From positions 1 to 43,785 of the forward strand of contig NZ_VATK01000026.1 in NCBI RefSeq assembly GCF_006546985.1: a DNA stretch of 43,785 nucleotides. The letters run 5' to 3'. The translations under genes were made by a program, and so were the position numbers. The notes beneath the pieces are model-generated. The model made no database searches. It saw only the letters and a list, made by a program, of their open reading frames with translations, and was not told the origin of the DNA. Positions 17,507 through 27,311 of this stretch are shown here, piece after piece (the first letter of the stretch is position 1; each line of letters starts with the position of its first letter). The stretch is from Bacillus sp. 03113. GTDB lineage: Bacteria > Bacillota > Bacilli > Bacillales > Cytobacillaceae.

Positions 17507-18445
17507 ATGGAGATGAGAAAAATGGGGAAAACAGTCCCTGGACCTAAAGAGATCCCTTTTATCGGTAATCTGCTGGAAGTAGGTTCAAAGCCGCATGAAT
17601 TTTTTAAAACTTGTGTAGAAAAGTATGGTCCGGTTGTTCGCGTACGGTTGGAAAAAGACCGCGATACGTATCTGTTAAGTCGTCCACAGGATATTCAGTA
17701 TGTCCTTAAAAATTCACAGAAGTTATTTGCAAAAGGGTATCACCGGGATCGGATTCTTAGTATGGTGCTAGGCAATGGTCTGGTCACGAGCGAAGGAGAT
17801 TTCTGGCTCAGACAACGGAGATTATCGCAGCCAGCGTTTCATAAACATCGTATTGAGAAATATGCGGACACTATGACTCACTATGCTAGCCGAATGCTTC
17901 GTAACTGGGAAAATGGCCAAATGCTTGATCTTCATAAAGAGATGATGCAATGTACCATGGAAATTGTTGCTAAAACACTTTTTGATATAGATCTGCAAGA
18001 AGCCGAGCATCAGGGGTCAAATCAAGTTGGTAAAGCGCATGATCAAGTTTTTCACGAATATGTTAATCAGTATACAAGCATTACTCGTATGTTGCTTGAA
18101 ATGCTCCCTTTTTCTCTGCCTACTCCTGGAAATAAACGACTGAAGGAAGGTATTCGCCAATTGGATCAGGTAATCTATGAGATCATTGAGCACCGAAAAA
18201 AAGAGAATCGGGATCGGGGTGATCTTCTTTCTATGCTGATTGCAGCACAAGATGATGATGGAAAAGGGATGACTTCTACACAATTAAGGGATGAAGTGAT
18301 GACGTTATTTCTTGCTGGTCATGAAACAACGGCTAATGTTTTATCGTGGACTATCTATCTACTTGCTCAACATGCAGATGCGGAAGAAAAGTTAGTTACA
18401 GAGTTAAAAAATGTGCTACAAGGGGTCCTACCAACTAAAAGCTAA
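17507..18445 (+). pseudogene. Cytochrome P450, truncated before the heme-binding loop
   Basis: The frame begins at ATG 17507, nine bases after GGAGG, with the proline-rich PGPKEIPFIGN hinge, the helix C motif WLRQRR that contacts heme, and the I-helix oxygen-binding motif LFLAGHETTANVL near residue 270. It breaks at 18421 where the sequence becomes GGGGTCCTACCAAC. The K-helix ExxR and the Cys-ligand loop (FxxGxxxCxG) are missing, so of about 450 residues only about 305 remain and no active enzyme is possible. The intact gene would have been an oxygenase paired with the dehydrogenase-like protein upstream. Confidence 0.92.
18422..18435 (+). repeat. GGGGTCCTACCAAC element end at the P450 breakpoint
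   Basis: Identical over 14 bases to the ends of the palindrome at 15190-15247. It is followed by TACGCTAAG, whose complement CTTAGCGTA recurs at about 18606 and 18649, so a small deleted element or the scar of one occupies 18422-18660. Confidence 0.65.
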
Positions 18446-18650
18446 AAACATACGCTAAGGAATTGTACAGAAAATGAAGAATTACTGAACACCCTATTAG
18501 TAAAGGATTTATAAGGGGTTATTCCTTTTTGAAATGTCCAATAACCCATTCCATAATCAATGTTCAACAACTGCAAAAATATTAAGTTTTTTAACACATT
18601 TGATGTCTTAGCGTATAAAAACATACTAAATTGCTTGTCGAATTTTGCTT

Positions 18651-18776
18651 AGCGTATATTATCAAGACCTAAATTGTATAAAGTCATAAAAAATAAAGGA
18701 TGATACATATTAGTCATGTATAATATGTATCATCCTTTTACTTCTTGTTCAATAAATGCGCCCGATTACGGAATAA
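18651..18776 (-). repeat. Dispersed 3'-end element with large hairpin, overlapping a stop codon
   Basis: TAGCGTATATTATCAAGACC leads to a perfect 18-base stem (18695-18712 with 18721-18738) and the box GCGCCCGATTACGGAATAA. The box overlaps the end of the AlbA_2 gene and supplies its stop codon at 18766-18768. The copy at 38760-38881 has the same loop and flanks but a different, still paired stem. Confidence 0.8.
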
Positions 18777-19715
18777 ACCCATTTAACAGCGCTTGATTGC
18801 TAAAAGATACTATATCTGATCTTACTTTTGCTCCACTAACATCAGTTAATTCAAGGTACCCTGTTGTATTTGAAAAATCCTTCTCTCTAAATTCAGAGTA
18901 CTCTTCTTCTCCTTCATATTTAAAACCCATATTTACTTTTAATATATCATTTGGAGGTATCTTAATATATTCATCATACTCTAATCGTCTCCATGAATTG
19001 TCTACAGTATTAAAAAAGCTATTGTGTTCGAACTTATAAGATTCACGTTCATTTTCAATTAATACTAATTTTGCTTCTTTTACCATGTTTATGTTTTGAC
19101 CAGTATTTAATATATGAGCATTAAACCCTAAAGTTTTAATTCCTTTTTGACCAACAGCTGGAATTAATGTAAAAATTGTATTTTTTGATAAATGAATTGC
19201 TAATCTATACGGTGGAATCACTATTTTATCTCTTTCACTGTACATTAAATCTAAATCATATTTAGTCGCTGCATTTATACTAGTACCTTTACGTACAGGA
19301 ATAAAATGATGTCTATTATTAAAAGATTTTATTACATGTGGTTTATTTTGTGATTTTGGGATATGGACAATAATAATATTCTTTCCTTCAACTTCTTCTT
19401 CATAAAACTCAACATCCATTGGCTCAATAACCTTTTTATATATTAAACCAATTATCTTAGAAGGGTCATCATAATTACTTTGCGGAAAAGGTGAATTAAA
19501 AAGGTCTCCATTTTTCCCATCTAATCCTATAATTATATACCCATCATCACCTTGTGTATTAGCCATAGCTGTTACATCCTTTATAAATTCTTCTTGTCCC
19601 TTATTTTGCGAAAAATCCCACCACTCTTTTTTTAATTCAATCTTTGGGTTTTCTACAGTCCCACCGTTTTTTTTATTATTCGACTATACATTTTAATTTC
19701 ATCAACATATAGCAT
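18766..19715 (-). pseudogene. AlbA_2 (Schlafen-type) domain protein, frameshifted in an A8 tract
   Basis: The long open part (18766-19566) starts at MANTQGDDGYIIIGLDG, the middle of an AlbA_2 domain. Upstream, another frame begins at ATG 19715 behind AAGGGTGAG and reads MLYVDEIKMYSRIIKK, then, after adding one base to the A8 run at 19667-19674, GGTVENPKIELKKEWWDFSQ and KDVTAMANTQGDDGY without interruption. The repaired protein would be about 315 aa: an N-terminal AlbA_2 domain (putative nucleic-acid or nucleotide binding), then a beta-rich C-terminal part of unknown role. Such proteins occur near defence genes, but nothing here proves that. The stop codon lies in a repeat element. Confidence 0.82.
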
Positions 19716-19841
19716 ATTCTCACCCTTATAATCTATTTTTCATAGTTTTCCATTTCTGCATTTTGTGACAAATAACCTCTATTTTTACGGATGAAGAAAT
19801 TATAAAATCACTTCTCCACTAGCTCCTTATTTCTTTCATAA

Positions 19842-19860
19842 TCTGGACCGATTGTTGAAG
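19842..19860 (-). repeat. Degenerate 3'-end box
   Basis: CTGGACCGATTGTTGAAG, a reduced copy joining the start (CTGGCCC) and the end (CCGATTGTTGAAG) of the element, 75 bases beyond the stop of the Nudix gene. Confidence 0.4.
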
Positions 19861-19936
19861 TTCAGTGGCTGCTGAAGATGGCTCGCATTTATTGAAACCT
19901 AACACTCTTTAGTTGATTTATATAGGTAGAAACAAG

Positions 19937-20371
19937 TTAAATCCATTTCCTTAAAAGCCTTAGCATATAAGGTTCCTTTAAATATCTTGTAATATTAGTT
20001 TTATTATTTAGGTAATCCTTAATTTGAAGTTTCCTGTTCGGTATTAAAAATAAAGGCACTTTTTTTGGATAAAACCAAGCCAACTTTGAAGTCTCTGTTC
20101 CATTCTCAATTGCTTTTCCACCTACAATTTTAGCTATAAATAAATGCTGCGTGTCCTGGTATTGAGGACGATGGTACTCCCCAACTTTTTTTACTATACT
20201 AATCTTATATCCAGTTTCTTCTTGCGTCTCTCTGATTGCGCATTCTTCTAATGACTCTTCGTTTTCTAATCTACCACCTGGAAAATCCCAAATTGGGTAG
20301 TCTTTTCTTTTAACTAATAACAATTTATACTCTTTATTTACAATAATTGTAAAACAGCCTTGTGTATTCAT
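19937..20371 (-). CDS. Nudix hydrolase
   Basis: A 144-aa protein with a complete Nudix box, GGRLENEESLEECAI followed by RETQEETGY (pattern Gx5Ex7REUxEExGU), which binds the metal and hydrolyses a nucleoside diphosphate linked to another group. The opening FTIIVNKEYKLLLVKRKDYPIWDFPGG is the usual MutT-like strand order. GGGAGAGGG precedes the ATG. It stands alone; the substrate cannot be told. Confidence 0.9.
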   Translation of the reverse strand: MNTQGCFTIIVNKEYKLLLVKRKDYPIWDFPGGRLENEESLEECAIRETQEETGYKISIVKKVGEYHRPQYQDTQHLFIAKIVGGKAIENGTETSKLAWFYPKKVPLFLIPNRKLQIKDYLNNKTNITRYLKEPYMLRLLRKWI

Positions 20372-20543
20372 TTCCCTCTCCCAAACGATAATTTACTTTA
20401 TTTGTTAATTCTTCAAATCCCTTAACGATTCCTTTTTCTTCAGTAAACTAAACTGCCACTTTAATTTAAGTTTATTCCTTCGCATTCTTATACCAACATT
20501 ATCATTAATATCCATTTTCGTTTAGATGTCTTACTCAATTAAA

Positions 20544-20605
20544 TGGCCCTTATACGTAAAAGAGCGCTACCCTTTTTCAAGGATAGCGCCCTATTCTTGA
20601 ATAAT
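20544..20605 (-). repeat. Dispersed 3'-end element, near-identical pair member
   Basis: TGGCCCTTATACG, AGAGCGCTACCC, a stem with one C-A mismatch that becomes U-G on the minus strand, and GCGCCCTATTCTTGAATAA. It is almost identical to 34443-34504 and lies about 90 bases beyond the threonine aldolase stop. Confidence 0.85.
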
Positions 20606-20695
20606 CAACATAACTTCTATTAGCTGATATTACAGAATAAGAAAAGCACATTTCTTTGTCTGGCTATTTTATTGTCTTATATATTTTGTTCATTT

Positions 20696-21724
20696 TTATT
20701 TTGAGAGAATACTTGCGAAACGTGTTAACGTTTCATCAATATTATTTACTGAAATATCTTTATGAGTAACAAACCGTAGCACACCTGGACTGAATTCAGA
20801 TACAAGCACTCCTTCTTTTTTCAAATTATAAATTAGTTCTTGGGGAAGCTTTTTAGTTCCTTGTACGTTAACCATTACAATATTTGTTTGCACAGTTTGA
20901 AAATCAACGAGAACACCGGGCATTTCAGCAAGTCCTTGAGCTAATTGCTTTGCTTTTTCATGATCCTCAGACAATCGATCTATCATAGTTGTCAATGCCA
21001 CTAAAGCAGGGGCAGCGATGATTCCAGCTTGCGGCATAGCTCCTCCTAGTCTTTGGCGCCAAATCCGTGCTCTAGCAATAAAATCGTCTGATCCCGCCAG
21101 AATAGCTCCAATTGGAGCTCCTAGACCTTTGCATAAGCAGATCTGCACGGTATCAGTATAGCGTGCGTATTCATGTACTGGAATGGAAGTCGCAACGACA
21201 GCATTGAATAATCTGGCTCCATCGAGGTGTATATTAGTTCCTGAATTTTGGCATATAGAATACAGATCCTTTATGTTTTCTAAGGGTACAATCGTGCCAC
21301 CAGATCGATTGTGTGTATTTTCTAAGCAGACAAGACTTGTATGTGTCGCCTCGCCAGGCATTCTAATTGCTTTACGTACTATTTCAGGTTCCATGACACC
21401 CTTATCACTAGGGACAGGACGAGTCTGTACACCAGCAATAATCGAATGAGAGGCTGCTTCGTTTACAAAGATATGAGAAGTCTCCTCTACAAGAATTTCT
21501 GAACCAGGAGAGGATTGAGATAAAATAGCAAGTTGATTCCCCATTGTACCTGATGTAACAAGCAAAGCAGACTCTTTACCTAACATTTCTGCTGCTGTTT
21601 CCTCCAAACGATTAACGGAAGGATCTTCTCCAAAAACGTCATCCCCTACTTCCGCATAGTACATTGCTTTACGCATTTCTTCTGTTGGTCGCGTTCCAGC
21701 GTCAGTCCGATAATCTATATACAT
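20696..21724 (-). CDS. Low-specificity threonine aldolase
   Basis: A 342-aa PLP enzyme of the beta-eliminating lyase/threonine aldolase family, which cleaves threonine and allo-threonine to glycine and acetaldehyde. Visible marks: DYRTDAGTRPTEEMR at the N terminus, the GDDVFGEDPSVNRLE segment, NIHLDGARLFNA with Asp168 and Arg171, and the PLP lysine Lys199 in CLCKGLGAPIG. Length is normal. GGAGG precedes the ATG. It is not linked to glycine or folate genes here. The complete set of active-site residues suggests an active enzyme. Confidence 0.92.
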   Translation of the reverse strand: MYIDYRTDAGTRPTEEMRKAMYYAEVGDDVFGEDPSVNRLEETAAEMLGKESALLVTSGTMGNQLAILSQSSPGSEILVEETSHIFVNEAASHSIIAGVQTRPVPSDKGVMEPEIVRKAIRMPGEATHTSLVCLENTHNRSGGTIVPLENIKDLYSICQNSGTNIHLDGARLFNAVVATSIPVHEYARYTDTVQICLCKGLGAPIGAILAGSDDFIARARIWRQRLGGAMPQAGIIAAPALVALTTMIDRLSEDHEKAKQLAQGLAEMPGVLVDFQTVQTNIVMVNVQGTKKLPQELIYNLKKEGVLVSEFSPGVLRFVTHKDISVNNIDETLTRFASILSK

Positions 21725-21900
21725 TTCTTTAACAGCCTCCTCTATGTATTAACTTTTAATCTACTTAATTAATCATTTTCTATGTGTTAACTGTTTTCAT
21801 CAACAAATAAATTAGCTGAGATCAACGTTTACGTATACTCAAACACGCCTGATAGTTGCATGAAAAATGAGGTTTTATGCAACCTCGTATTCCATTAAAA

Positions 21901-21952
21901 TGGCCAATTTAAAAAGGATGCTTTTAAGAATGGCGCCCGATTGCAGAAGAAC
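21901..21952 (-). repeat. Dispersed 3'-end element running into a coding scrap
   Basis: TGGCC, a GCTTTTAAGAATGGC hairpin region, then GCGCCCGATTGCAGAAGAAC. On the plus strand the next 45 bases read as AEEHFKDLIEETLQLVE and stop, possibly the tail of a lost gene. It follows the LysE pseudogene. Confidence 0.55.
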
Positions 21953-22007
21953 ATTTCAAAGACCTTATTGAAGAAACGCTCCAGTTAGTTGAATAAATAA
22001 CCTGAAA

Positions 22008-22624
22008 TTATCTCTTTTCAAAAGCTAATTTCATTCCTAGGGTTATCAACATAAATCCTGTTAATCGTTGAAATGCAGAAAGAAATGATGGTTTATTGAA
22101 CCATACTCGAATGTAATGAATCAAATTAACATAGAAAAATAACCATATAAAAGTTATTAAAACTGGTGTTATCCCTATGATAATCATCTGTAATAAAGTA
22201 TGCTCGTCAGGTACGATAAATTGAGGAAAAATGACATAAAGAAAATAATGGCTTTAGGGTTAAGTACATTCGAGAACATTCCTTGCAAGAAATAAGAACC
22301 TTTAGGTGTTTTCTCCGAAGTGGTGGTATCTGAGGTTAAATTTGGCTTCTTCGAAAAGAGTGTAAATATCCCCATCAAAATAAGAAATGCAGATCCAGCA
22401 TATTTAATAATTTTAAAAAATAAAACAGAGTTAGCAATAATAGCAGATAAACCAAGAAGCGCAATTGCTATATGAATTGTAATACCTGCACAAACACCAC
22501 CAACAGTTTTAAAACCTACTCCTTTTCCCTGAACGAGTGTATTTTTAGTGACTAATACTGTATCAGCACCAGGGGTAAGTGCAATCAGTAAGGTTGTTAT
22601 TACAAATAAATAATAATGATCCAT
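22008..22624 (-). pseudogene. LysE/RhtB-type amino-acid exporter, one-base frameshift
   Basis: The N-terminal 130 residues are typical of LysE/RhtB exporters: LIALTPGADTVLVTKNT, GGVCAGITIHIAIALLG and SNVLNPKAIIFFMSFF. After FF the frame is lost. With one extra base in the A5 run at 22227-22231 the reading becomes FFPQFIVPDEHTLLQM, then FKKPSF-like helices, ending GMKLAFEKR and stop at 22008, giving the normal length of about 205 residues and six helices. GGAGGGAG precedes the ATG. In the present sequence the protein stops at 146 residues and lacks the last two helices. Confidence 0.88.
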
Positions 22625-22692
22625 ATTAGCTCTCTCCCTCCATTACACTTAATCATCCTAATATTACCATGAAAGAGGGTTACTTAATTAAC

Positions 22693-22755
22693 CTGGCTCT
22701 TAAAAGGAAAGAACACTACCCTTGTTCAAGGATAGCGCCCGATTGTTGAAGATCG
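22693..22755 (-). repeat. Dispersed 3'-end element without an adjacent gene end
   Basis: CTGGCTCTTAAAAGG, GAACACTACCC, GGATAGCGCCCGATTG, TTGAAGATCG. Unlike most copies it lies between two divergent gene starts (the LysE pseudogene and the hydrolase at 22916), so it is an orphan in this layout. Confidence 0.75.
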
Positions 22756-22915
22756 TTTTTCTTATTGAACTAACGCATCTGTTCGTTAAGTGTAACTTTT
22801 CACAATTACTTGATATTATATAGGTGAATAGAAAGATAAATTAAAATTTAGTTTAGTAGTTGTAAAAGTAGGTTATTTATATTATTCTATTATAATTTTC
22901 CAAAAAGGAGAGTTT

Positions 22916-24343
22916 ATGAAAAAGATTATTGTTTTTGTATTAACGATATTTATATTATTCTCAGGATTCGCAACACAAAGTTATGCGTTGTCTGATTCGA
23001 AATCTGCGGCAATACAAGCGTTGCTAGATGATGCCTCTCGTATATCAGGTGTGCCGGGAATGTCAATCTCAATACTTGCTGATGATGAAGTGTTCTACTT
23101 TTCTTCAGGGTATGCTGACCGTGAAAAGGGGTTGTCTGCAAGTGAAAATACACTCTATGAGTTAGCCTCGGTCAGTAAAGCTTTTACCGGTATGGGTATT
23201 ATGCTGTTGGAAGAGCAAGGGCTGCTCTCAATGACTGACCCTGTCCAAAAATATTTACCTTGGTTTACGTTAAAGTATCAAGGGAAACCTGTTGATATGC
23301 AAAGCCTTACACTAAATAACTTTCTTCACCATACCAGTGGTCTAACAAATATTAGGCATACTCAAAGTATTCCACAAGGCAATACACCGGATATGTTGCA
23401 AAAGACTGTGGAAATGCTCGTAGATGCTGAATTGGCGTTCCCTCCCGGTGAACAGTATAACTATGGAACCGTTAATTATGACGTATTGGGTTTGGTTATT
23501 GAGATTGTGTCGCGACAAAGCTATGAAGACTTTATGAGGGAACAGGTATTTCAGCCGTTAGGTCTTCACCAGACGTATGTTTATAAAGAAGATGCTCAAG
23601 CCACTGGACAGTTGGCACAGGGCTACCGTTCTTCCTTTTTTATGACAACTCCATTTAAAGCTCCGGATTATGCTGGGAATAAGCCCGCAGGCTACATCAT
23701 TTCTAATACAAAAGATATGGCGCGTTGGATGGGCATACAGATGGGTATTGTGCAGGACATACCCGAAATATTTCACACGGTTATCGAAAAATCACATAGG
23801 GGTGATATGTCTGTTTCGGCTGTCAACGATATGTATTATGCGGCAGGCTGGTCGGTAAACGCCGACCAAACGATTATAGAACACACTGGGGGCAATCCAA
23901 ATTTCAGAACCGAAGTAGTCATACTGCTAAATGAACGAACAGCCGTCTGCTTGCTGAGCAACGGCGCAAATACCAATATAAACCTGGTACTAAAAGTTAA
24001 AGATATATTAGACGGCAATCTAACTCAGTCATATGAAATAAGCGGCACACAGCTTTTGGATATCATTTTGTCGTCTATCACTATTATTCTTTGCCTATTG
24101 GCCGTTCTCCTATTTCTCTTAGGATTACGCAGAAGGAAAACGAATGAGCGGCAGCCAATGACAAAAAAGAGAATAATCGTAACAGTTATTTTCCTGATCG
24201 CTACGATTGCCCTGGGTATACTGTGCTGTGCTTTCGATTGGTCAACGATACTTATTTGGCAAACATATAGTGTTCTTACAGCTTTGATTTCGTCAGCATT
24301 ATTAACAGCAAGCATTACATGGTTTGTATACATTCACCGATAA
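22916..24343 (+). CDS. Beta-lactamase-fold serine hydrolase with signal peptide and C-terminal membrane helices
   Basis: A 475-aa protein: signal peptide at 1-24 (MKKIIVFVLTIFILFSGF), then a class C beta-lactamase/PBP-like domain with SVSK (Ser85, Lys88) as the nucleophile motif, YGT at 183-185 in the place of the usual YSN, and HTGG at 323-326 in the place of KTG. About 380-475 contain three hydrophobic helices that anchor it. The domain should lie outside the membrane and act on peptides, D-amino acids or esters; resistance to beta-lactams is not implied. AAAAGGAG precedes the ATG. A UUCG hairpin terminator follows. Confidence 0.9.
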   Translation: MKKIIVFVLTIFILFSGFATQSYALSDSKSAAIQALLDDASRISGVPGMSISILADDEVFYFSSGYADREKGLSASENTLYELASVSKAFTGMGIMLLEEQGLLSMTDPVQKYLPWFTLKYQGKPVDMQSLTLNNFLHHTSGLTNIRHTQSIPQGNTPDMLQKTVEMLVDAELAFPPGEQYNYGTVNYDVLGLVIEIVSRQSYEDFMREQVFQPLGLHQTYVYKEDAQATGQLAQGYRSSFFMTTPFKAPDYAGNKPAGYIISNTKDMARWMGIQMGIVQDIPEIFHTVIEKSHRGDMSVSAVNDMYYAAGWSVNADQTIIEHTGGNPNFRTEVVILLNERTAVCLLSNGANTNINLVLKVKDILDGNLTQSYEISGTQLLDIILSSITIILCLLAVLLFLLGLRRRKTNERQPMTKKRIIVTVIFLIATIALGILCCAFDWSTILIWQTYSVLTALISSALLTASITWFVYIHR

Positions 24344-24420
24344 AATAACTCGCTCCCAAGATAAACATAATGTTAAGTAATTAAATTTCAATTTATCGGT
24401 ATGCTTAATTTGAAAAACAT

Positions 24421-24442
24421 AAGACACTTCGGTGTCTTTTTT
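24421..24442 (+). terminator. Intrinsic terminator with UUCG loop
   Basis: AAGACAC-TTCG-GTGTCTT followed by TTTT, 75 bases after the hydrolase stop. Confidence 0.9.
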
Positions 24443-24514
24443 AATATCATCGACAATTTTCCCAGTCAAACCTAATTACTATTGCTTCCACTAACCTGCT
24501 CCGTTCGGAATAAA

Positions 24515-24590
24515 GATTTTTAAACAACTAATATTATTTTTTAAATGACTTTATTGTAAATTAAACAACAATATTATTTTTGCACAAGCG
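24515..24590. repeat. Transposon-end-like short repeats
   Basis: AAACAACtAATATTATTTTT is repeated as AAACAACAATATTATTTTT, with GACTTTATTGTAAATTAAAC between. The ACTTTATTGTAAATTAAAC unit recurs three times at 29567-29640. It adjoins the 3' end of the group II intron. Confidence 0.5.
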
Positions 24591-24672
24591 TCGTTAGATA
24601 ACATTTCTTAAAAGACTGTTATTATAGTGATAGGTAAGCTTTTGAAGTTATCGCCAGCTTTTCCCCCACTTC

Positions 24673-24707
24673 ACACCGTACAGGCGAGTTTCCCAGCATA
24701 CGGCGTT
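24673..24707 (-). ncRNA. Group II intron domain V
   Basis: On the minus strand: GCCGTATGCTGGGAAAC then TCGCCTGTACGGTGT. This is the catalytic hairpin with a GAAA tetraloop and the long CCGTA/TACGG lower stem, 57 bases after the maturase stop, the expected spacing. Confidence 0.9.
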
Positions 24708-24763
24708 CCAACTAATCCAACTCATTCAATATTTTTATGTATATGCAAAAATGAAATATAGAA

Positions 24764-26581
24764 TCAGATAGCTTCGTTCAGACATTGCTTGCGCAATTTA
24801 TTAACTTCTATAAGTTGCTTTTCATTTAACTCAAGTGAGTTTAAAAGCACTTGTATTTTCTCTTGATCTCTCAAATGTATGAGAAGATGAACAGATTTGT
24901 GCAATATCGTTAAATTCCCGTATGAATCATCTTTTGTGAGATGGTACGGTGTCTTATGATGACAATGCCAATCATTCAGTCCTAATTCAATTCCTGTAAC
25001 AGCACATTTCCCGTATTGTGCGATAAATCGGCTAATCCGGTTATCGTTATATTCGATGGACCGACTCGGTATAAATTGTTTCATCACATGAGCGAGTGTT
25101 TGTTTATTAATCGCTCGCAAGTTTTGATGAATTTTGTTTCTACCTTCGGTAGTATAGTTACAGATAGTTTGAGAGAAGTTAAAATTAACCTTACAGCGCT
25201 GGGCATGGATTGGGACAAGTACCATTTCTTTTATTTTGTGGAGCTTACAGTCATAGCCCTTATACCGTTTCTGTAAGGATTTCGTGAAGTCCTGAAATGT
25301 AGCTTCTTTTTTCAATTCTTTTAAACGATTGTATAATGCTTTATGAAGACGATTGTTCAGCTCACATAAGTCTATTGTGATGCGCGACGCTGCAGAATAA
25401 TAATTCTGTATACCCATTATGACCAGATTAAATCGCCAAACGTTTTCGACTGTTTGGTGTTTCTGAATTGCCTTTATAGCTTGTTTTACCTTTATTTGCG
25501 CATTTCCAAGTGCCTTTTTTGTCATATGCGAACGAGCCACATAGAGTATTCTTTTATTCGTCTTTTTCCGATGTGCCTTAATACGAAAACCTAAAAACTC
25601 TGACGAGTTCTTCTTTAGGTTGACCACTTTCGATTTTTCTTCACTGATGTCAAGGCGAAGCCTTGTTTGAAGAAACTCCTTTACTGCATAATACATCTTA
25701 ATCGCTTGTGAACGAGTGCGACAAAGGATTTTAAAGTCATCTGCGTATCGTACGATATAGCAATGTTTTAAATTCGATTGTTTCAGTGCATTATATCTAC
25801 CAATCTGTGATTTATATAGCTTTCGAGTTTCAAAACTTTCCCATTGATTACTAACCAACCAATCTAGTTCATTTAATACAATGTTAGATAAAAGAGGTGA
25901 TAAAATACCCCCTTGAGGTGTGCCTTTGGTTGGGAAGCCGTCCCCAATAATTTCAGCTTTTAAAAGACGTGAAATAATGGAAAGCAGTGCCTTATCACGA
26001 ATGCCAAGTGACCACATTTGTTTTAGTAATTTGGCATGATCTACATTGTCAAAAAATCCTTTTATATCAACATCTACACAGTGATATAAGCACGCACGAT
26101 TGATAAGCGTTTCAAACCTAGCTTTCGCATGATGTGTATTGCGATTTGGTCTAAAACCATAGCTATGTTTATAGAACCTTGCTTCACAAATCGGCTCAAG
26201 CACTTGCAAGATACACTGTTGAAACAATCTATCCCAAATAGTCGGAATCCCTAAAGGACGTGTTTTTCCATTTGCCTTAGGAATGAAGACCCGCCGAACG
26301 GCTTGGGGTGTGTAATGTTCAAACATTCGTTGTATCGTCGATATAACTTCTGATACAGATAATCGCTTTATATCTTCAATCGTTAGTCCATCATATCCAG
26401 CCGTTTTACTGCCGGTATTTCGTTTAATATTCCGATAAGCTAACCGAATATTTTCATCGGATTGCATTAAATCGAGTAATCCATAAAAATTTTGACCATT
26501 AGCACTTTGAGCATATAAAGAATCAAAATGATATTGCATATCATAATACTCATTGTGCCTCAGCTTCTTTCGTTTTAACAA
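24764..26581 (-). CDS. ltrA: Group II intron reverse transcriptase/maturase with HNH endonuclease (LtrA-like)
   Basis: A 605-aa protein. RT domains are complete: RPLGIPTIWDRLFQ, GFRPNRNTHHA, DVDIKGFFDNVDH, TPQGGILSPLLSNI and the catalytic YADD at 279-282. The maturase (X) domain follows, with about 440-500 weakly conserved. The C terminus is an HNH nuclease (CAVTG, WHCHHKTPY and NLTILHKSVH) that cuts the second target strand. All key residues are present, so it may still be active. Start is TTG at 26581, with AAGGAG eight bases upstream. It splices and mobilises its own intron. Confidence 0.93.
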   Translation of the reverse strand: MLKRKKLRHNEYYDMQYHFDSLYAQSANGQNFYGLLDLMQSDENIRLAYRNIKRNTGSKTAGYDGLTIEDIKRLSVSEVISTIQRMFEHYTPQAVRRVFIPKANGKTRPLGIPTIWDRLFQQCILQVLEPICEARFYKHSYGFRPNRNTHHAKARFETLINRACLYHCVDVDIKGFFDNVDHAKLLKQMWSLGIRDKALLSIISRLLKAEIIGDGFPTKGTPQGGILSPLLSNIVLNELDWLVSNQWESFETRKLYKSQIGRYNALKQSNLKHCYIVRYADDFKILCRTRSQAIKMYYAVKEFLQTRLRLDISEEKSKVVNLKKNSSEFLGFRIKAHRKKTNKRILYVARSHMTKKALGNAQIKVKQAIKAIQKHQTVENVWRFNLVIMGIQNYYSAASRITIDLCELNNRLHKALYNRLKELKKEATFQDFTKSLQKRYKGYDCKLHKIKEMVLVPIHAQRCKVNFNFSQTICNYTTEGRNKIHQNLRAINKQTLAHVMKQFIPSRSIEYNDNRISRFIAQYGKCAVTGIELGLNDWHCHHKTPYHLTKDDSYGNLTILHKSVHLLIHLRDQEKIQVLLNSLELNEKQLIEVNKLRKQCLNEAI

Positions 26582-27311
26582 GTCGGTGGCTCCTTTTGGA
26601 GCTGAACCTCTATTAGTCTTACAAGAACCTTATTAATCGTCTAAGACCTGTCTTGCATGGTTGAATGAATCTTTTATTAGTCTAGTGGCTATCCCTCCAC
26701 GTTCATTACACGCTTCAACAGTACTGTGCCACCACTTTCACTGATATGACGAAAAGTTATACAGTCGCTATTCTCACGACTATTTTCCTTTCCAACGCTT
26801 CACCGAGAGTAAGCTCTCCACGTTATCAGCTTACAACGTTGAGTTACATCTATTATGAAACAAACTTAGGTGCTTCCTATGAGCCTGTTAGCATTGCATG
26901 TGCCTGTAACACAAGATGGATTTTTATATTGTTGATTCTTACTCACCCACAGCTAACCCTACATTTAGTAGTAAATACATTTCTGTATAACGCCAGTCTA
27001 GACCCGTACATTCAGAAGTTCGTCAGCAATATACTATCCTATTATATTTCATCACATTCTCACCCTATTTGTTCAACCCAAGCACCATGATTTACACCAC
27101 CCCATCGGGTAGGCTTTCGTCAGCCGGACTGTTACGGTAAATTCTCACGCCTATTAGCCGAGCTCATAACACGCTTTTCCTTACTGAACAGCGTGCTATT
27201 CGACGCAGGGGGAGTCTTTCAGAGCGTTACCTCCTCATTCGACTCCTCGACATAACCCTTCAGTTTTAGAAATCTAAAACTGCCTGACCTTTACCGAAAT
27301 TGTGTGACCAC

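Larger units (their letters stand above)
24627..27311 (-). mobile_element. Group II intron with maturase, apparently full length
   Basis: The intron is transcribed leftwards. The RT-maturase gene sits in domain IV; domain V (24673-24707) and domain VI (about 24627-24660, ending CCTATCAC) follow at the 3' side, and about 700 bases of structured, gene-free sequence (26600-27311) make up domains I-III. The 5' boundary near GTGGTCACAC at 27311 is approximate because I cannot confirm the exon-binding pairs. Introns of this kind spread by retrohoming: the RNA-protein complex inserts the intron into DNA and copies it. The flanks hold transposon-end-like repeats rather than a gene. Confidence 0.85.

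Noticed and set aside
26746-27090. Plus-strand open frame of 114 codons
   Set aside because: It lies opposite the structured 5' domains of the group II intron, has no ribosome binding site and no family resemblance.
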